DNA from: Fusobacteriales bacterium
Lineage (GTDB): Bacteria; Fusobacteriota; Fusobacteriia; Fusobacteriales; Fusobacteriaceae
Length of the DNA stretch: 64,000 nucleotides
Assembly: GCA_020063625.1 (NCBI GenBank)
Contig: JAICDD010000004.1
Span: 1-64,000 of the forward strand
Reading direction: 5' to 3'
In this document: in pieces, positions 41,265 to 51,672 of the stretch
How the letters are laid out: each line of letters starts with the position of its first letter
Position numbering within the stretch: position 1 is the first letter of the stretch
Translations under genes and position numbers: made by a program
The notes under the pieces: model-generated
What the model saw: the letters and a program-made list of their open reading frames with translations, nothing else
Databases searched by the model: none
What the model was told of the DNA's origin: nothing

Positions 41265-43328
41265 TTGAGAGTACACGAATTAGCAAAAAAATATAATAAA
41301 ACAAATAAAGAAATATTAGAACTTTTAACAGAATTAGGAATAGAAGCAAAGTCGCATTTATCAAAAGTAGCTGAGGATGCATTAGAGATAATAGTGGATG
41401 AATTAGAAACAGTAAAAAAAGCTGAAAAACAAAAAGAGGTAAAAAGTGCAACTAAAAAAGAGGTAAAAAATACTTCTAAAAATAAAAAAGATGACAAAAT
41501 AAAAGATAATAAAAAAACTAAAGAAACAAAAGAAATAAAAGAAACAAAAGAAGAGAATGATATAAAAGTAATTAAAATAACAGGTGATGAAATTACTTTA
41601 AAAGAGTTTGCAGAACAATTAAAATTAAATCCAACAGATTTAATAAAAAAACTATTTCTAAAAGGGAAAATGTTTACTATAAACAGTGTATTATCATATG
41701 AACAAGCTGAAGAATTAGCTCTTGAATATGATGCATTAATAGAAAAAGTAGAAATAGTAGAAGAAAGTTTTGGAGAGAAATTTTCATTAGAAGAAGAAGA
41801 TAAAGAGGAAAATTTAGAAGAAAGAGCTCCTATTATTACAATAATGGGACATGTTGACCATGGAAAAACATCACTTTTAGATACAATAAGAAAAACTAAT
41901 GTAGCAGATGGAGAAGCTGGAGGAATAACACAAAAAATAGGAGCCTATCAAGTAGAAAGACATGGTAAAAAGATTACATTTATAGATACACCAGGTCATG
42001 AGGCTTTTACAGAAATGAGAGCTAGAGGAGCTGAAGTTACAGATATAGCTATATTAATAGTAGCTGCAGATGATGGAGTAAAACCTCAAACAATAGAAGC
42101 TATATCACATGCAAAAGCTGCAAATGTACCAATAATAGTAGCAATAAATAAAATAGATAAACCAGGAGCAGATCCTACAAGAGTAAGAACAGAATTAATG
42201 GAATATGGACTTATAGCACCTGAATGGGGTGGAGATACTGAATTTGTTGAAATATCTGCAAAATTTAATAAAAATATAGATGAATTATTAGAAACTATTT
42301 TATTAACAGCTGAAATTTTAGAACTAAAAGCAGATTTCAAAAAAAGAGCAAAAGGAATAGTATTAGAATCAAGACTTGATCCAAAACTAGGACCTGTTGC
42401 AGATGTTTTAATAAAAGAAGGAAATCTAAAAGTTGGAGAAGTATTTGTATGTGATGAAACATTTGGAAAAGTAAGAGCACTTATAAATGATAAAGGTGAA
42501 AGAGTAAAAAAAGTATATGCTTCTCAACCGGTAGAAATATTAGGATTTGATACAGTTCCAAATGCGGGAGATGTACTTTATGCTATAAAAAATGAAAAAC
42601 AAGCTAAAAAAATAGTTGAAGAAGTAATCAAACAGAAAAAATTAAAAGAACAAAATAGAACAAAACATGTTAGCTTAGAAAGTTTTTCTAAACAATTAGA
42701 AGCTGAAAAATTAAAAGAATTAAAATTAATTTTAAGAGCTGATTCAAAAGGGTCTGTTGAAGCATTAAGAGATTCGTTAAATAAATTATCAAATGATGAA
42801 GTAGCAGTGAATATAATTCAAGCAGCAGCAGGAGCTATAACAGAAAGTGATATAATGCTTGCTGAAGCATCTGATGCTATAATAATAGGATTCCATGTAA
42901 GACCTACAACTAAAGCTATAAAAGCAGCTGAAAAAGCAGGAGTAGAAATAAGAACTCATAATGTTATATATCATATAACAGAAGAAATAGAAAAAGCGCT
43001 TACAGGTATGCTAGAACCTGAATATAAAGAAGTATATCTTGGAAGAATAGAAATAAAAAAAGTGTTTAAAATATCTAAAGTAGGAAATATAGCTGGATGT
43101 TTAGTAGAAGATGGTAAAGTAAGAAGAACATCAAATGTAAGAGTACTTAGAGATAATGTTGTAATATATGATGGGAAACTAGCATCATTAAAAAGATATC
43201 AAAATGACGCAAGTGAAGTTGTAGCAGGACAAGAATGTGGATTACATCTTGAAAACTTTAATGATATTAAAGAAGGAGATGTAGTAGAAGCATATGAATT
43301 AGAAGAGGTAAAAAGAACATTAAGATAA
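41265..43328 (+). CDS. infB: translation initiation factor IF-2
   Basis: ITIMGHVDHGKTSLLDTIR, IDTPGHEAFTEMRARG, INKIDK. TTG start 41265 after AGGAGGTG. Confidence 0.98.
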   Translation: MRVHELAKKYNKTNKEILELLTELGIEAKSHLSKVAEDALEIIVDELETVKKAEKQKEVKSATKKEVKNTSKNKKDDKIKDNKKTKETKEIKETKEENDIKVIKITGDEITLKEFAEQLKLNPTDLIKKLFLKGKMFTINSVLSYEQAEELALEYDALIEKVEIVEESFGEKFSLEEEDKEENLEERAPIITIMGHVDHGKTSLLDTIRKTNVADGEAGGITQKIGAYQVERHGKKITFIDTPGHEAFTEMRARGAEVTDIAILIVAADDGVKPQTIEAISHAKAANVPIIVAINKIDKPGADPTRVRTELMEYGLIAPEWGGDTEFVEISAKFNKNIDELLETILLTAEILELKADFKKRAKGIVLESRLDPKLGPVADVLIKEGNLKVGEVFVCDETFGKVRALINDKGERVKKVYASQPVEILGFDTVPNAGDVLYAIKNEKQAKKIVEEVIKQKKLKEQNRTKHVSLESFSKQLEAEKLKELKLILRADSKGSVEALRDSLNKLSNDEVAVNIIQAAAGAITESDIMLAEASDAIIIGFHVRPTTKAIKAAEKAGVEIRTHNVIYHITEEIEKALTGMLEPEYKEVYLGRIEIKKVFKISKVGNIAGCLVEDGKVRRTSNVRVLRDNVVIYDGKLASLKRYQNDASEVVAGQECGLHLENFNDIKEGDVVEAYELEEVKRTLR

Positions 43329-43352
43329 TGTTTGAATTAGAAAGAAGAGTGA

Positions 43353-43712
43353 ATGACTATGAATCAAAAAAGAAAAGCTATTATAGAAAAAGAGATAATG
43401 AAAGTCATTTCAAACCTACTTTTTTTGGAGATAAAAAACCCAAAGATAAAAGAGGGGATGATATCAGTAACTAAAGTAGATGTAAGTAATGATATGAGAT
43501 ATGCTGATGTTTATTTCAGTATATTACCATATAAAGGTGAAGAAGTAGATAATGATAAAATACTCCAAGGATTAAATGAAGTAAGAAGTTTTATGAGAAA
43601 AAGAGTTGGAGAAGAAATAAATTTAAGATATACTCCAGAGATAAGAGTACATATAGATGATACTATTTCATATGGTGTAAAAATATCAAAACTAATTAAT
43701 GATTTGAAATAG
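43353..43712 (+). CDS. rbfA: ribosome-binding factor A
   Basis: IEKEIMKVISNLLFLEIKNPKIKEGMISVTKVDVSNDMRYADVYFSI. Confidence 0.93.
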   Translation: MTMNQKRKAIIEKEIMKVISNLLFLEIKNPKIKEGMISVTKVDVSNDMRYADVYFSILPYKGEEVDNDKILQGLNEVRSFMRKRVGEEINLRYTPEIRVHIDDTISYGVKISKLINDLK

Positions 43713-43725
43713 TAGGGGTGCTGTT

Positions 43726-45432
43726 ATGAAATGGGAATATAGTAAAGTGGATAATGAAACATTACTAAAAAAAGCTACTGAATTTAATAAAAGTTTATTT
43801 TTAACAACTCTATTGTTAAATAGAAATATGAATGAAAAATATGAAGTAGAAGATTTTTTAAATATAGATTTTACAAAGCTTCATAATCCTATGGAATTTG
43901 AAAAAATGGATGAAGTTGTTAAAAAAATAATCAAATTAAAAGAAGAAAAATCTAAAATATTTATTTATGGAGATTATGATGTAGATGGAATTACTGCTGC
44001 AGCTTTTTTAGTAATTGTCTTTAGAAACATTGGGATTGAGGTAAACTACTATATTCCTAATCGAATGGAAGAAGGATATGGATTAAATAAAAAAGCAATA
44101 AATGAAATAGCTACAAGAGAAGGTAAATTAATAATAACAGTAGATACTGGAATTAATTCTCTAGAAGAGATAAGATATGCAAAATCTTTAGGAATAGATA
44201 TAGTAATAACAGATCATCATAAATTAGTAGAAGAAGATGATAAATCAATAGTTACAATTAATCCCAAATTAAGTAAAAATTATAAATTTCAATTTCTTTC
44301 TGGAGCTGGAGTAGCTTTAAAATTAGCAGAAGCTGTATATATAGCACTTAATGAAGATTTAAATAAAATTTATGAATATATAGATATTATAATGATAGGA
44401 ACAGTGGCAGATGTAGTTCCTATGATAGATGAAAATAGAATAATAATAAAAAATGGATTAAAAAAAATAAAAAATACTAATGTAAAAGGACTTGTATATT
44501 TATTAAAGTATTTAAGATTTAATAAAAAAGATATTACAACAACAGATATTAGTTTTTTTATATCACCACTTTTAAATGCTCTAGGTAGAGTAGGAAATTC
44601 AAGAGTTGGAGTAGAATTCTTTTTAGAACAAGATGAATTTAATATATATGATATAATAGAAGAGATGAAAAAATTAAATAAAAAAAGAAGAGCTCTTGAA
44701 AAAATAATATTTAATGAAATAGATAAAAAATATGAAAATGTAGAGAACATAAAATATATATTTGAAGTATCAGAGAAATGGCACCCTGGGGTAATAGGAG
44801 TTGTTTCATCTAGACTTTCTATAAAATATAATGTTCCTGTATTTATTGTAAGTACAAGAAATGGAGTAGGGAAAGCTTCTTGTAGGAGTATATCAGGAAT
44901 AAATATATTTAATGTACTATCTCAAATATCTCATAAATTTAATAGATTTGGTGGTCATGATTTAGCCGCTGGATTTGTGGCAAATATTAATGATTTAGAA
45001 GAGATAAAAGAGTTAGTAGGAGAATATATTTTGAAAAATGGAGATAAAAAGCAAAAAAAACAAATAAATATAGATTGTGAATTAAAATTAGAAGATATTA
45101 ATGATGAAATATTAAAAGATTTACAAGAGTTATCACCTTATGGACTTGGAAATTTGGAACCACTTTTTTTAGATAAAGATGTAGAGTTTGTAAATACTAA
45201 AAAATTTGGGGTAGACGATAGACATTTTAAGACATTTATTAAAAAAGATAAAAAATTATATTCTGCAGTAGGATTTAATTTAGGTCATAAAATAGATGAA
45301 CAAAATTGTATAGTACAAAAATTTGATATAGTCTATTATCCCGAAAAAGTTTTTTATAAAGGTGAAGAGATACTACAAATAAAAATAAAAGATTTTAGAA
45401 TAAAAGATGAATTTTATAATATTTTTAAATAA
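43726..45432 (+). CDS. recJ: single-stranded-DNA-specific exonuclease RecJ
   Basis: IYGDYDVDGITAAAFL, ITDHHKL (DHH), DHHA1 KWHPGVIGVVSSRLS...RFGGHDLAAGF. Confidence 0.96.
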   Translation: MKWEYSKVDNETLLKKATEFNKSLFLTTLLLNRNMNEKYEVEDFLNIDFTKLHNPMEFEKMDEVVKKIIKLKEEKSKIFIYGDYDVDGITAAAFLVIVFRNIGIEVNYYIPNRMEEGYGLNKKAINEIATREGKLIITVDTGINSLEEIRYAKSLGIDIVITDHHKLVEEDDKSIVTINPKLSKNYKFQFLSGAGVALKLAEAVYIALNEDLNKIYEYIDIIMIGTVADVVPMIDENRIIIKNGLKKIKNTNVKGLVYLLKYLRFNKKDITTTDISFFISPLLNALGRVGNSRVGVEFFLEQDEFNIYDIIEEMKKLNKKRRALEKIIFNEIDKKYENVENIKYIFEVSEKWHPGVIGVVSSRLSIKYNVPVFIVSTRNGVGKASCRSISGINIFNVLSQISHKFNRFGGHDLAAGFVANINDLEEIKELVGEYILKNGDKKQKKQINIDCELKLEDINDEILKDLQELSPYGLGNLEPLFLDKDVEFVNTKKFGVDDRHFKTFIKKDKKLYSAVGFNLGHKIDEQNCIVQKFDIVYYPEKVFYKGEEILQIKIKDFRIKDEFYNIFK

Positions 45433-45477
45433 ATAATGAAATAAACTATATTTTTAAATAACTTTAAGGAGGAAAAA

Positions 45478-46767
45478 ATGTCAGTAGAAATTAAAAACTT
45501 AGAAAATTCTGTAGTAGAAATAACATTAAATTTAGAAGGTGAAGAAGTATCTAAAAAAAGAGAAGAGATACTTAAAAATATACAATCAAAAGTAGAAATG
45601 CCAGGATTCAGAAAAGGAAAAGCACCACTTTCATTAATTGAAAAAAACTTTGGAGCTAATATAAAAGAAGAATTAACAGATGAATTATTAAAAGCTAATT
45701 ATGAAAAAATAGTTATAGAAAATAACTTAAAACCAGTAGATTATTTAAAAACTGTAGAAATAAAATTAGAAGAAGATAAATTCCATGGAGTATTTACAGT
45801 AGAAGTATTCCCAGAAGTTGAATTAGGAGAATACAAAGGATTAGAAGTAACAAAAGAAGAAGTAGTAGTAACAGATGAAGATGTAGAAGATGAAATTAAA
45901 GCAATGTTAGATGCTGATGCTAAATTAGAAGATGCTGAAGATGATTATGCAGCTCAATTAGGAGATACAGTAAATATTGATTTTGAAGGATTTTTAGATG
46001 GAGTTGCTTTTGATGGTGGAAAAGGTGAAAATTATCCATTATCACTTGGGTCAAAAACTTTTATAGATAACTTTGAAGAGCAATTAGTAGGATATAAAAA
46101 AGGGCAAGAGGGAGAAATAAATGTAACTTTCCCTGAAAGTTATTTTAAACCTGAATTAGCAGGAAAACCTGTTATGTTTAAAGTAAAAGTAAATTCTATT
46201 AAGAAAAATGTAAAACCTGAATTAAATGATGAATTTGCAAAAGAAAAAGGATATGAATCAGTAGAAGATTTAAAAACTAAAAAAAGAGAAGAAATGGAAA
46301 ATAGAGAAAAAACAAGAGTAGAAAATGAATTTAGAAATAATGTAGTAGATGCAGCAGTAAATAATGCAAAAGTATCAGTACCATCATCTATGGTAGCTAG
46401 AGAAACTGAAGCTAGAATAAGAGATTTTGAAAATCAATTAAAAATGCAAGGTGCTACATTAGAAATGTATATGCAAATGTCTGGATTAACAAAAGATGCT
46501 TTAGTAAATCAATTACAACCATTATCTGAAAATAAAGTTAAAAGTGATTTAGTACTTGGAAAAATAGCTGAAGTAGAAAATGTAGAAGTAAATGAAGAAG
46601 AATTAAATGCAAAAGTAAATGAAATAGCTGCTATGTATAATATGGAAACTGAAAAATTAATAGAAGAATTAACAAAAGCTAAAACATTAGAAAACTTTAA
46701 AGAAAATTTAAAAGTTGATTTACAAATACAAAAAACTATAGATTTATTAGTAGGAAATGTAAAATAA
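45478..46767 (+). CDS. tig: trigger factor
   Basis: VEMPGFRKGKAPLSLIEKNFG...GDTVNIDFEGFLDGVAFDGGKGENYPLSLGS. Confidence 0.97.
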   Translation: MSVEIKNLENSVVEITLNLEGEEVSKKREEILKNIQSKVEMPGFRKGKAPLSLIEKNFGANIKEELTDELLKANYEKIVIENNLKPVDYLKTVEIKLEEDKFHGVFTVEVFPEVELGEYKGLEVTKEEVVVTDEDVEDEIKAMLDADAKLEDAEDDYAAQLGDTVNIDFEGFLDGVAFDGGKGENYPLSLGSKTFIDNFEEQLVGYKKGQEGEINVTFPESYFKPELAGKPVMFKVKVNSIKKNVKPELNDEFAKEKGYESVEDLKTKKREEMENREKTRVENEFRNNVVDAAVNNAKVSVPSSMVARETEARIRDFENQLKMQGATLEMYMQMSGLTKDALVNQLQPLSENKVKSDLVLGKIAEVENVEVNEEELNAKVNEIAAMYNMETEKLIEELTKAKTLENFKENLKVDLQIQKTIDLLVGNVK

Positions 46768-46787
46768 TTAAAATTTAAATAATTTAT

Positions 46788-46813
46788 AAAGGACAGAATG
46801 TATTCTGTCCTTA
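46788..46813. promoter_or_regulatory. palindrome between tig and clpP (operator or terminator)
   Basis: AAGGACAGAAT-GT-ATTCTGTCCTT; no strong T-run after it. Confidence 0.65.
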
Positions 46814-46846
46814 AATTCTAATTAAACATAACTAGGAGGTATTACT

Positions 46847-47437
46847 ATGTATAATCCTATGGTAATAGAGAATACAGGAAGAGGAGAAAGAGCCTATGAT
46901 ATATATTCTAGATTATTAAAAGATAGAATAGTATTTATAGGGACAGAAATAGATGATGTAGTTGCAAATTCAATAGTTGCACAACTTTTATTTTTAGAAG
47001 CAGAAGATCCAGAAAAAGATATAACAATGTATATAAATAGTCCAGGTGGAGTAATAACAGCAGGACTTGCTATATATGATACAATGCAATATATAAAACC
47101 AGATGTATCAACTGTATGCATAGGTCAAGCAGCAAGTATGGGAGCATTACTTCTTACAGCAGGAACTAAAGGAAAAAGATATGCACTTGAAAATTCTAGA
47201 ATAATGATTCATCAACCACTTGGTGGAGCTAGGGGACAAGCTACAGACATAGAAATACAAGCAAAAGAGATACTTAGAATGAAAGAGATAACATCAAATA
47301 TTATTGCAAAACATACAGGTAAAAAAATAAAAGATGTATATAAAGATACTGAAAGAGATAATTTTATGAGTGCTGAAGAAGCTAAAAATTATGGATTAAT
47401 AGATAAAGTTTTTTATAATGATAGAGGTGAAAAATAA
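46847..47437 (+). CDS. clpP: ATP-dependent Clp protease proteolytic subunit
   Basis: [30 protein letters not shown] (Ser), RIMIHQP (His). Confidence 0.98.
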   Translation: MYNPMVIENTGRGERAYDIYSRLLKDRIVFIGTEIDDVVANSIVAQLLFLEAEDPEKDITMYINSPGGVITAGLAIYDTMQYIKPDVSTVCIGQAASMGALLLTAGTKGKRYALENSRIMIHQPLGGARGQATDIEIQAKEILRMKEITSNIIAKHTGKKIKDVYKDTERDNFMSAEEAKNYGLIDKVFYNDRGEK

Positions 47438-48681
47438 TGCTAGATAGAAAACAACCTCATTGTTCATTTTGTGGGAAAAAAGAGAGTGAAGTATATAAAT
47501 TAATATCAGGAGTAGAAGCGTATATATGTGATGAATGTGTAGAAGCTTGTGAAGAGCTTTTAGCAATGGAATTTGAAACTGATGAAATAAAAGAGTTATC
47601 ATCATTTGCTAATGTAAATTTATTAAAACCTATTGAAATAAAACAAAAATTAGATGAATATGTAATAGGACAAAATGAAGCAAAAAAAACATTAGCAGTA
47701 TCTGTATATAATCATTATAAAAGAATTTTACATAAAGATACTAAAAAACATGACGATGATGTAGAATTACAAAAATCAAATGTATTATTAATAGGTCCAA
47801 CAGGTTCAGGGAAAACACTTCTTGCAGAGACACTAGCTAGAACTCTTAATGTACCATTTGCTATTGCAGATGCGACTACTCTTACAGAAGCAGGATATGT
47901 AGGAGATGACGTAGAAAATGTATTAGTAAGATTATTGCATGCAGCAGAAATGGATATAAAAGCAGCAGAAAGAGGAATAATATATATTGATGAGATAGAT
48001 AAGATTGCTAGAAAATCTGAAAATGTATCAATAACAAGAGATGTATCTGGAGAAGGAGTTCAACAAGCATTATTAAAAATAATAGAAGGAACTAAAGCTA
48101 CTGTTCCTCCTCAAGGTGGAAGGAAACATCCACATCAAGAACTTATAGAGATAGATACAAAAAATATTTTATTTATAGTTGGAGGAGCTTTTGAGGGACT
48201 AGATAAAAAAATAAAAGAAAGAACAGAAAAAAAATCAATGGGATTTGGTTCTGAAATCAAAAAAAATAAAGAGGAAGATGAAGGAAAAATAATCCAACAA
48301 GTTCTTCCAGAAGATTTGGTAAGACATGGATTAATACCAGAATTAATAGGAAGACTACCTATAATAACTACTTTAGAGAGTTTAAATGAAGAGGCGTTAA
48401 TTAGAATATTAACAGAACCTAAAAATTCTTTAGTAAAACAATATAAAAAGTTTTTTGAACTTGAAGATGTAGAGCTTGAATTTGAAGAGGAAGCATTAAA
48501 AAATATTGCAAAAAAAGCGATACAAAGAAAAATAGGGGCTAGAGGGCTTCGTTCTATAATGGAGCATGTAATGTTAGACTTAATGTATGATATACCATCT
48601 AATGAAAATGTAAAAAAAGTAATAATTACTAAAGAAGCAATTGACGATAGAAGTAAAGTTATTATAGAATATAATAGTTAA
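47437..48681 (+). CDS. clpX: ATP-dependent Clp protease ATP-binding subunit ClpX
   Basis: Zinc finger [19 protein letters not shown]; Walker [19 protein letters not shown]. Confidence 0.98.
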   Translation: MLDRKQPHCSFCGKKESEVYKLISGVEAYICDECVEACEELLAMEFETDEIKELSSFANVNLLKPIEIKQKLDEYVIGQNEAKKTLAVSVYNHYKRILHKDTKKHDDDVELQKSNVLLIGPTGSGKTLLAETLARTLNVPFAIADATTLTEAGYVGDDVENVLVRLLHAAEMDIKAAERGIIYIDEIDKIARKSENVSITRDVSGEGVQQALLKIIEGTKATVPPQGGRKHPHQELIEIDTKNILFIVGGAFEGLDKKIKERTEKKSMGFGSEIKKNKEEDEGKIIQQVLPEDLVRHGLIPELIGRLPIITTLESLNEEALIRILTEPKNSLVKQYKKFFELEDVELEFEEEALKNIAKKAIQRKIGARGLRSIMEHVMLDLMYDIPSNENVKKVIITKEAIDDRSKVIIEYNS

Positions 48682-48714
48682 TTCTATAATTTAGAGAGAA
48701 AGGGAAGTGATAAA

Positions 48715-51024
48715 ATGAAGAAAGCAGCATTTATACCAACAAGAGATTTGATAGTTTTCCCTGGAATAATAACACCTGTTTTTGTAGGAAGAGATAAAAG
48801 TGTAGCAACACTTGAAAAAGCTCTTATAGATGATAATACTTTAATACTTTGTATGCAAAAAGATGCAAAGAAAGAAAATCCAAAATTACCTAATGATATA
48901 TATGATGTAGGTGTACTTGTAAATGTATTACAAACTTTAAAAATGCCTAATGGAAATATAAAAGTATTAGTTGAAGCAAAAAATAGAGTTAAAATAAATA
49001 ATATAGTAGTTGAAGAGGGGGCTTATTTTGCAGAATATGAAGAATTATATTCAGAGAAAATAAGTGAAGAGGAACAAGAAGCATTAAAAAGAAAAGTATT
49101 AGAAAATTTTGAAAAATATGCTAAACTTACAGGAAAAATATTACCAGATTTAATTATAAATTTACAAGGATTAAAAAATCTTGATAAAATATTAGATTTA
49201 ATAACATCTAACTTACAAATTTCAAATGAAAAAAAACAAACTTTATTAGAAGTAGTTAATATAGAAGAAAGAGCATATGAATTATTAGAAAGAATTAATC
49301 AGGAAGTGCAAATAGTAGGGATAGAAAAGCAAATAGATAATAAAGTAAAAGAAAAAATGAATGAAGTACAAAGAAATTACTATCTAAAAGAAAAAATAAG
49401 TGCTCTTAAAGAAGAACTTGGAGAAAGTGCAAATGAAAGTGATGAAGTAGCTGAATTTAGAAAAAAAGTAAAAAATTCTAAACTACCTAAAATAGTAAAA
49501 GATAAATTAGATAAAGAATTAGATAGATTTGCTAAAATGCCGTCATTTTCATCAGAAGCATCAGTAATAAGAAGCTATATAGAAACTCTTTTAGATTTAC
49601 CATGGAGTAAAACTACAAAAGAGATATTAGATATACAAAAAGCTTCTAAAATACTAGAAGAAGATCACTATGGATTAAAAACTGTAAAAGAAAGAATTTT
49701 AGAATTTTTAGCAGTTAAAAAATTAAATCCAAATATGAAAGGCTCTATTCTTTGTCTTGTGGGACCTCCAGGAGTAGGGAAAACTTCATTGGCAAACTCA
49801 ATAGCAAGAGCATTAAATAGAAAATTTGTTAGAATATCACTTGGTGGAGTGAGAGATGAAGCTGAAATTAGAGGTCATAGAAGAACATATATAGGAGCTA
49901 TGCCTGGTAGAATAATAAAAGGAATAAAAGAAGCGGGAAGTAAAAATCCATTAATGCTTTTAGATGAAATAGATAAAATGGCTACAGATTTTAGAGGAGA
50001 CCCAGCCTCTGCAATGTTAGAAGTACTTGATCCAGCTCAAAATATTCATTTTGAAGACCATTATGTAGATACACCATTTGATTTATCAGAAGTATTCTTT
50101 ATAGCAACAGCAAATGATTTAGGAAGAATACCTATGCCTCTTAGAGATAGAATGGAAATTATTAATCTTAGCTCATATACAGAATTTGAAAAAAAACATA
50201 TAGCTAAGAAATATTTAATACCAGCATCTAAAGAAGAAAATGGATTAAAAGATATAAATGTAAAAATTTCTGATGAAGCACTTAAAAGAATTATAAATGA
50301 CTATACAAAAGAAGCAGGAGTAAGAAATCTAAAAAGAGAAATAAATAAGCTTTTTAGAAGAGTAGCAAAAGAAGTAATAGATAAAGATAAGAAAAATATA
50401 ATTATTAATATAAATAATATACAAAAATATTTAGATAAACCTAGATTTAGACCTGATAAACAAAAATCAAAAGAATCTAGAGTAGGAATAGTAAATGGAC
50501 TTGCATGGACAGCTGTGGGAGGAACAGCACTTGAAGTACAAGCTATAAAAATGGAAGGTAAGGGTAAATTAACATTAACAGGTAAGCTTGGAGATGTAAT
50601 GAAAGAATCAGCACAAGTAGCTTATTCATATGTAAGAGCTAAAAGAGAAGCTTACAAAATAGAAGAAAAATTTTATGAAAAATATGATTTACATTTACAT
50701 TTTCCAGAAGGTGCTGTACCAAAAGATGGACCATCAGCAGGAATCACAATAACTACTGCAATTATCTCAGCATTATCAAATAGACCTGTAAGACAAGATG
50801 TAGCTATGACCGGAGAAGTAACTATTACAGGTGATGTATTACCAGTAGGTGGAATAAAAGAAAAAGTTATAGGAGCTCATAGAATAGGAGTAACAGATGT
50901 TATACTTCCTATTGATAACGAACCTGACACAGAAGAACTACCTAAAGAAATAAAAAAAGATATAACTATTCATTTTGTAAAACATTATGATGAAGTAGAA
51001 AAAATAATCTTTGATAATAAATAA
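48715..51024 (+). CDS. lon: ATP-dependent protease Lon
   Basis: LVGPPGVGKTSLANSIA; catalytic PKDGPSAGITI; GGIKEKVIGAHR. Confidence 0.98.
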   Translation: MKKAAFIPTRDLIVFPGIITPVFVGRDKSVATLEKALIDDNTLILCMQKDAKKENPKLPNDIYDVGVLVNVLQTLKMPNGNIKVLVEAKNRVKINNIVVEEGAYFAEYEELYSEKISEEEQEALKRKVLENFEKYAKLTGKILPDLIINLQGLKNLDKILDLITSNLQISNEKKQTLLEVVNIEERAYELLERINQEVQIVGIEKQIDNKVKEKMNEVQRNYYLKEKISALKEELGESANESDEVAEFRKKVKNSKLPKIVKDKLDKELDRFAKMPSFSSEASVIRSYIETLLDLPWSKTTKEILDIQKASKILEEDHYGLKTVKERILEFLAVKKLNPNMKGSILCLVGPPGVGKTSLANSIARALNRKFVRISLGGVRDEAEIRGHRRTYIGAMPGRIIKGIKEAGSKNPLMLLDEIDKMATDFRGDPASAMLEVLDPAQNIHFEDHYVDTPFDLSEVFFIATANDLGRIPMPLRDRMEIINLSSYTEFEKKHIAKKYLIPASKEENGLKDINVKISDEALKRIINDYTKEAGVRNLKREINKLFRRVAKEVIDKDKKNIIININNIQKYLDKPRFRPDKQKSKESRVGIVNGLAWTAVGGTALEVQAIKMEGKGKLTLTGKLGDVMKESAQVAYSYVRAKREAYKIEEKFYEKYDLHLHFPEGAVPKDGPSAGITITTAIISALSNRPVRQDVAMTGEVTITGDVLPVGGIKEKVIGAHRIGVTDVILPIDNEPDTEELPKEIKKDITIHFVKHYDEVEKIIFDNK

Positions 51025-51025
51025 T

Positions 51026-51127
51026 TTGGAGAACGAAAAGTTAGTTTTGTTGAACCAACTAAAAACGAGTCCTTTAAAATTAAGGACTCGTTAAATTAAT
51101 TAAATTTTTAATAATACTTTTTGGTCT
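51026..51127. repeat. dispersed palindromic repeat copy H
   Basis: GGAGAACGAAAAGTTAG...AAAACGAGTCCTTTAAAATTAAGGACTCGTT...ACTTTTTGGTCTT; 1-2 nt after lon stop. Confidence 0.85.
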
Positions 51128-51144
51128 TAAAAGGGGGATGAAAT

Positions 51145-51627
51145 ATGCAAGAATTTAATGTGTTTGATAAAATTGGAAAACAATGGATGTTAATTAGTGC
51201 AAAGCAAGGAGAAAAAATTAATACTATGACTGCGTCATGGGGCGGTATGGGTGTTTTATGGAATAAAGAGGTAGTTTATATATTTGTTAGACCTCAAAGG
51301 TATACGAGAGAGTTTATAGATGCTAGTGATTATTTTACATTATCATTTTTTGATGAGGAATATAGAAAAGAGCTATCTTATCTTGGAAAAGTAAGTGGAA
51401 GAGATATAGATAAAATAAAAGAAACATCTCTTATTCCTGCAATAGAAGATGATAAAGTATATTTTGAGCAAGCAAATATGGTAATACATTGTAAAAAAAT
51501 ATATAGACAACACTTAACACCAGAATCAATTATAGATAAAAAAATAGAAGAGTTTTATGAAAATGACTATCACATAATGTATATTGGTGAGATTTTAGAG
51601 ATTATGGAGAGTTATACTGGAGAATAG
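51145..51627 (+). CDS. flavin reductase-like FMN-binding split-barrel protein
   Basis: NTMTASWGGMGVLWNKEVVYIFVRPQRYTREFIDASDYFTLSFF. Confidence 0.8.
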   Translation: MQEFNVFDKIGKQWMLISAKQGEKINTMTASWGGMGVLWNKEVVYIFVRPQRYTREFIDASDYFTLSFFDEEYRKELSYLGKVSGRDIDKIKETSLIPAIEDDKVYFEQANMVIHCKKIYRQHLTPESIIDKKIEEFYENDYHIMYIGEILEIMESYTGE

Positions 51628-51672
51628 AGAACTGGCAATGGGAAATAGTGAGAAGTGAGAAGAATTAAAATT

